From the NCBI GenBank assembly GCA_026415535.1, contig JAOAGX010000019.1, positions 1 through 15,167 of the forward strand: DNA of 15,167 bases, read 5' to 3'. The notes under the pieces are model-generated. The model ran no database searches. It worked only from the letters and a program-made list of their open reading frames with translations, and was not told where the DNA came from. The stretch is from Armatimonadota bacterium (GTDB taxonomy: Bacteria > Armatimonadota > UBA5829). A program made the translations under genes and the position numbers. How positions within the stretch are numbered: the first letter of the stretch is position 1; each line of letters opens with the position of its first letter. Positions 15,149 through 15,167 of the stretch are shown here, piece by piece.

Positions 15149-15167
15149 CTGTCTCTTATACACATCT
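15149..15167. other. Nextera/Tn5 mosaic-end adapter left at the contig end
   Basis: The last 19 bases, CTGTCTCTTATACACATCT, are identical to the Tn5 mosaic-end sequence used in Nextera libraries. They are not part of the organism's genome. In reverse they encode YKRQ after a GTG, giving a false protein start for the sigma-like gene. Confidence 0.97.

Overview
The window looks like one end of an assembled metagenomic contig from a free-living bacterium of moderate GC content. Ten complete protein genes and two truncated ones fill it almost edge to edge. The last 19 bases are an exact Nextera/Tn5 mosaic-end adapter sequence, so the right edge is a sequencing artefact. No gene fixes the phylum. 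The FtsZ tail, the short sugar-phosphate-isomerase gene and the sigma/anti-sigma pair make me think of Armatimonadota or Acidobacteriota-like lineages, but this is a low-confidence impression. I see no plasmid, phage, IS or CRISPR features.

Layout. Positions 1-3299 (+) hold ftsA (5' end cut off), ftsZ and a short MscS-type channel gene. A strong hairpin stands between ftsZ and mscS. Positions 3315-5513 (-) hold a PcrA/UvrD helicase gene convergent with mscS. Positions 5662-10025 (-) form a likely operon read in the order HAD phosphatase, thiD, pyrG, AEC-family permease. The first two genes overlap at a stop/start junction and the last two are 2 nt apart. A well-formed sigma70-type promoter abuts the first gene. 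From the same 104-bp spacer a small RIO/Kdo-kinase-like gene (10130-10819, +) is read divergently. Positions 10875-12428 (-) hold a TIM-barrel sugar phosphate isomerase/epimerase and an upstream alpha/beta hydrolase. Positions 12579-15148 (-) hold a membrane protein with two zinc-finger anti-sigma modules and, upstream on the same strand, a sigma70-like protein truncated by the contig end.

How the genes fit together. FtsA and FtsZ are the membrane anchor and polymer of the division ring. PcrA serves DNA repair and replication. The HAD-thiD-pyrG-permease cluster mixes cofactor salvage (thiamine or B6) with CTP synthesis. The most system-like part is the right end. A sigma-like protein with a long insert between its two DNA/RNAP-binding regions precedes a single-pass anti-sigma candidate, whose outer part combines an FN3-like domain with a TPR-like C-terminus. 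The 299-bp spacer between them carries a five-unit, exactly 19-bp-periodic tandem array that merges into a REP-like dispersed repeat; a second copy lies between ftsA and ftsZ. Several genes (pcrA, HAD, kinase, hydrolase) have a -10 hexamer very close to the start codon and lack a convincing Shine-Dalgarno at a usable position, suggesting leaderless or near-leaderless transcription in this organism.
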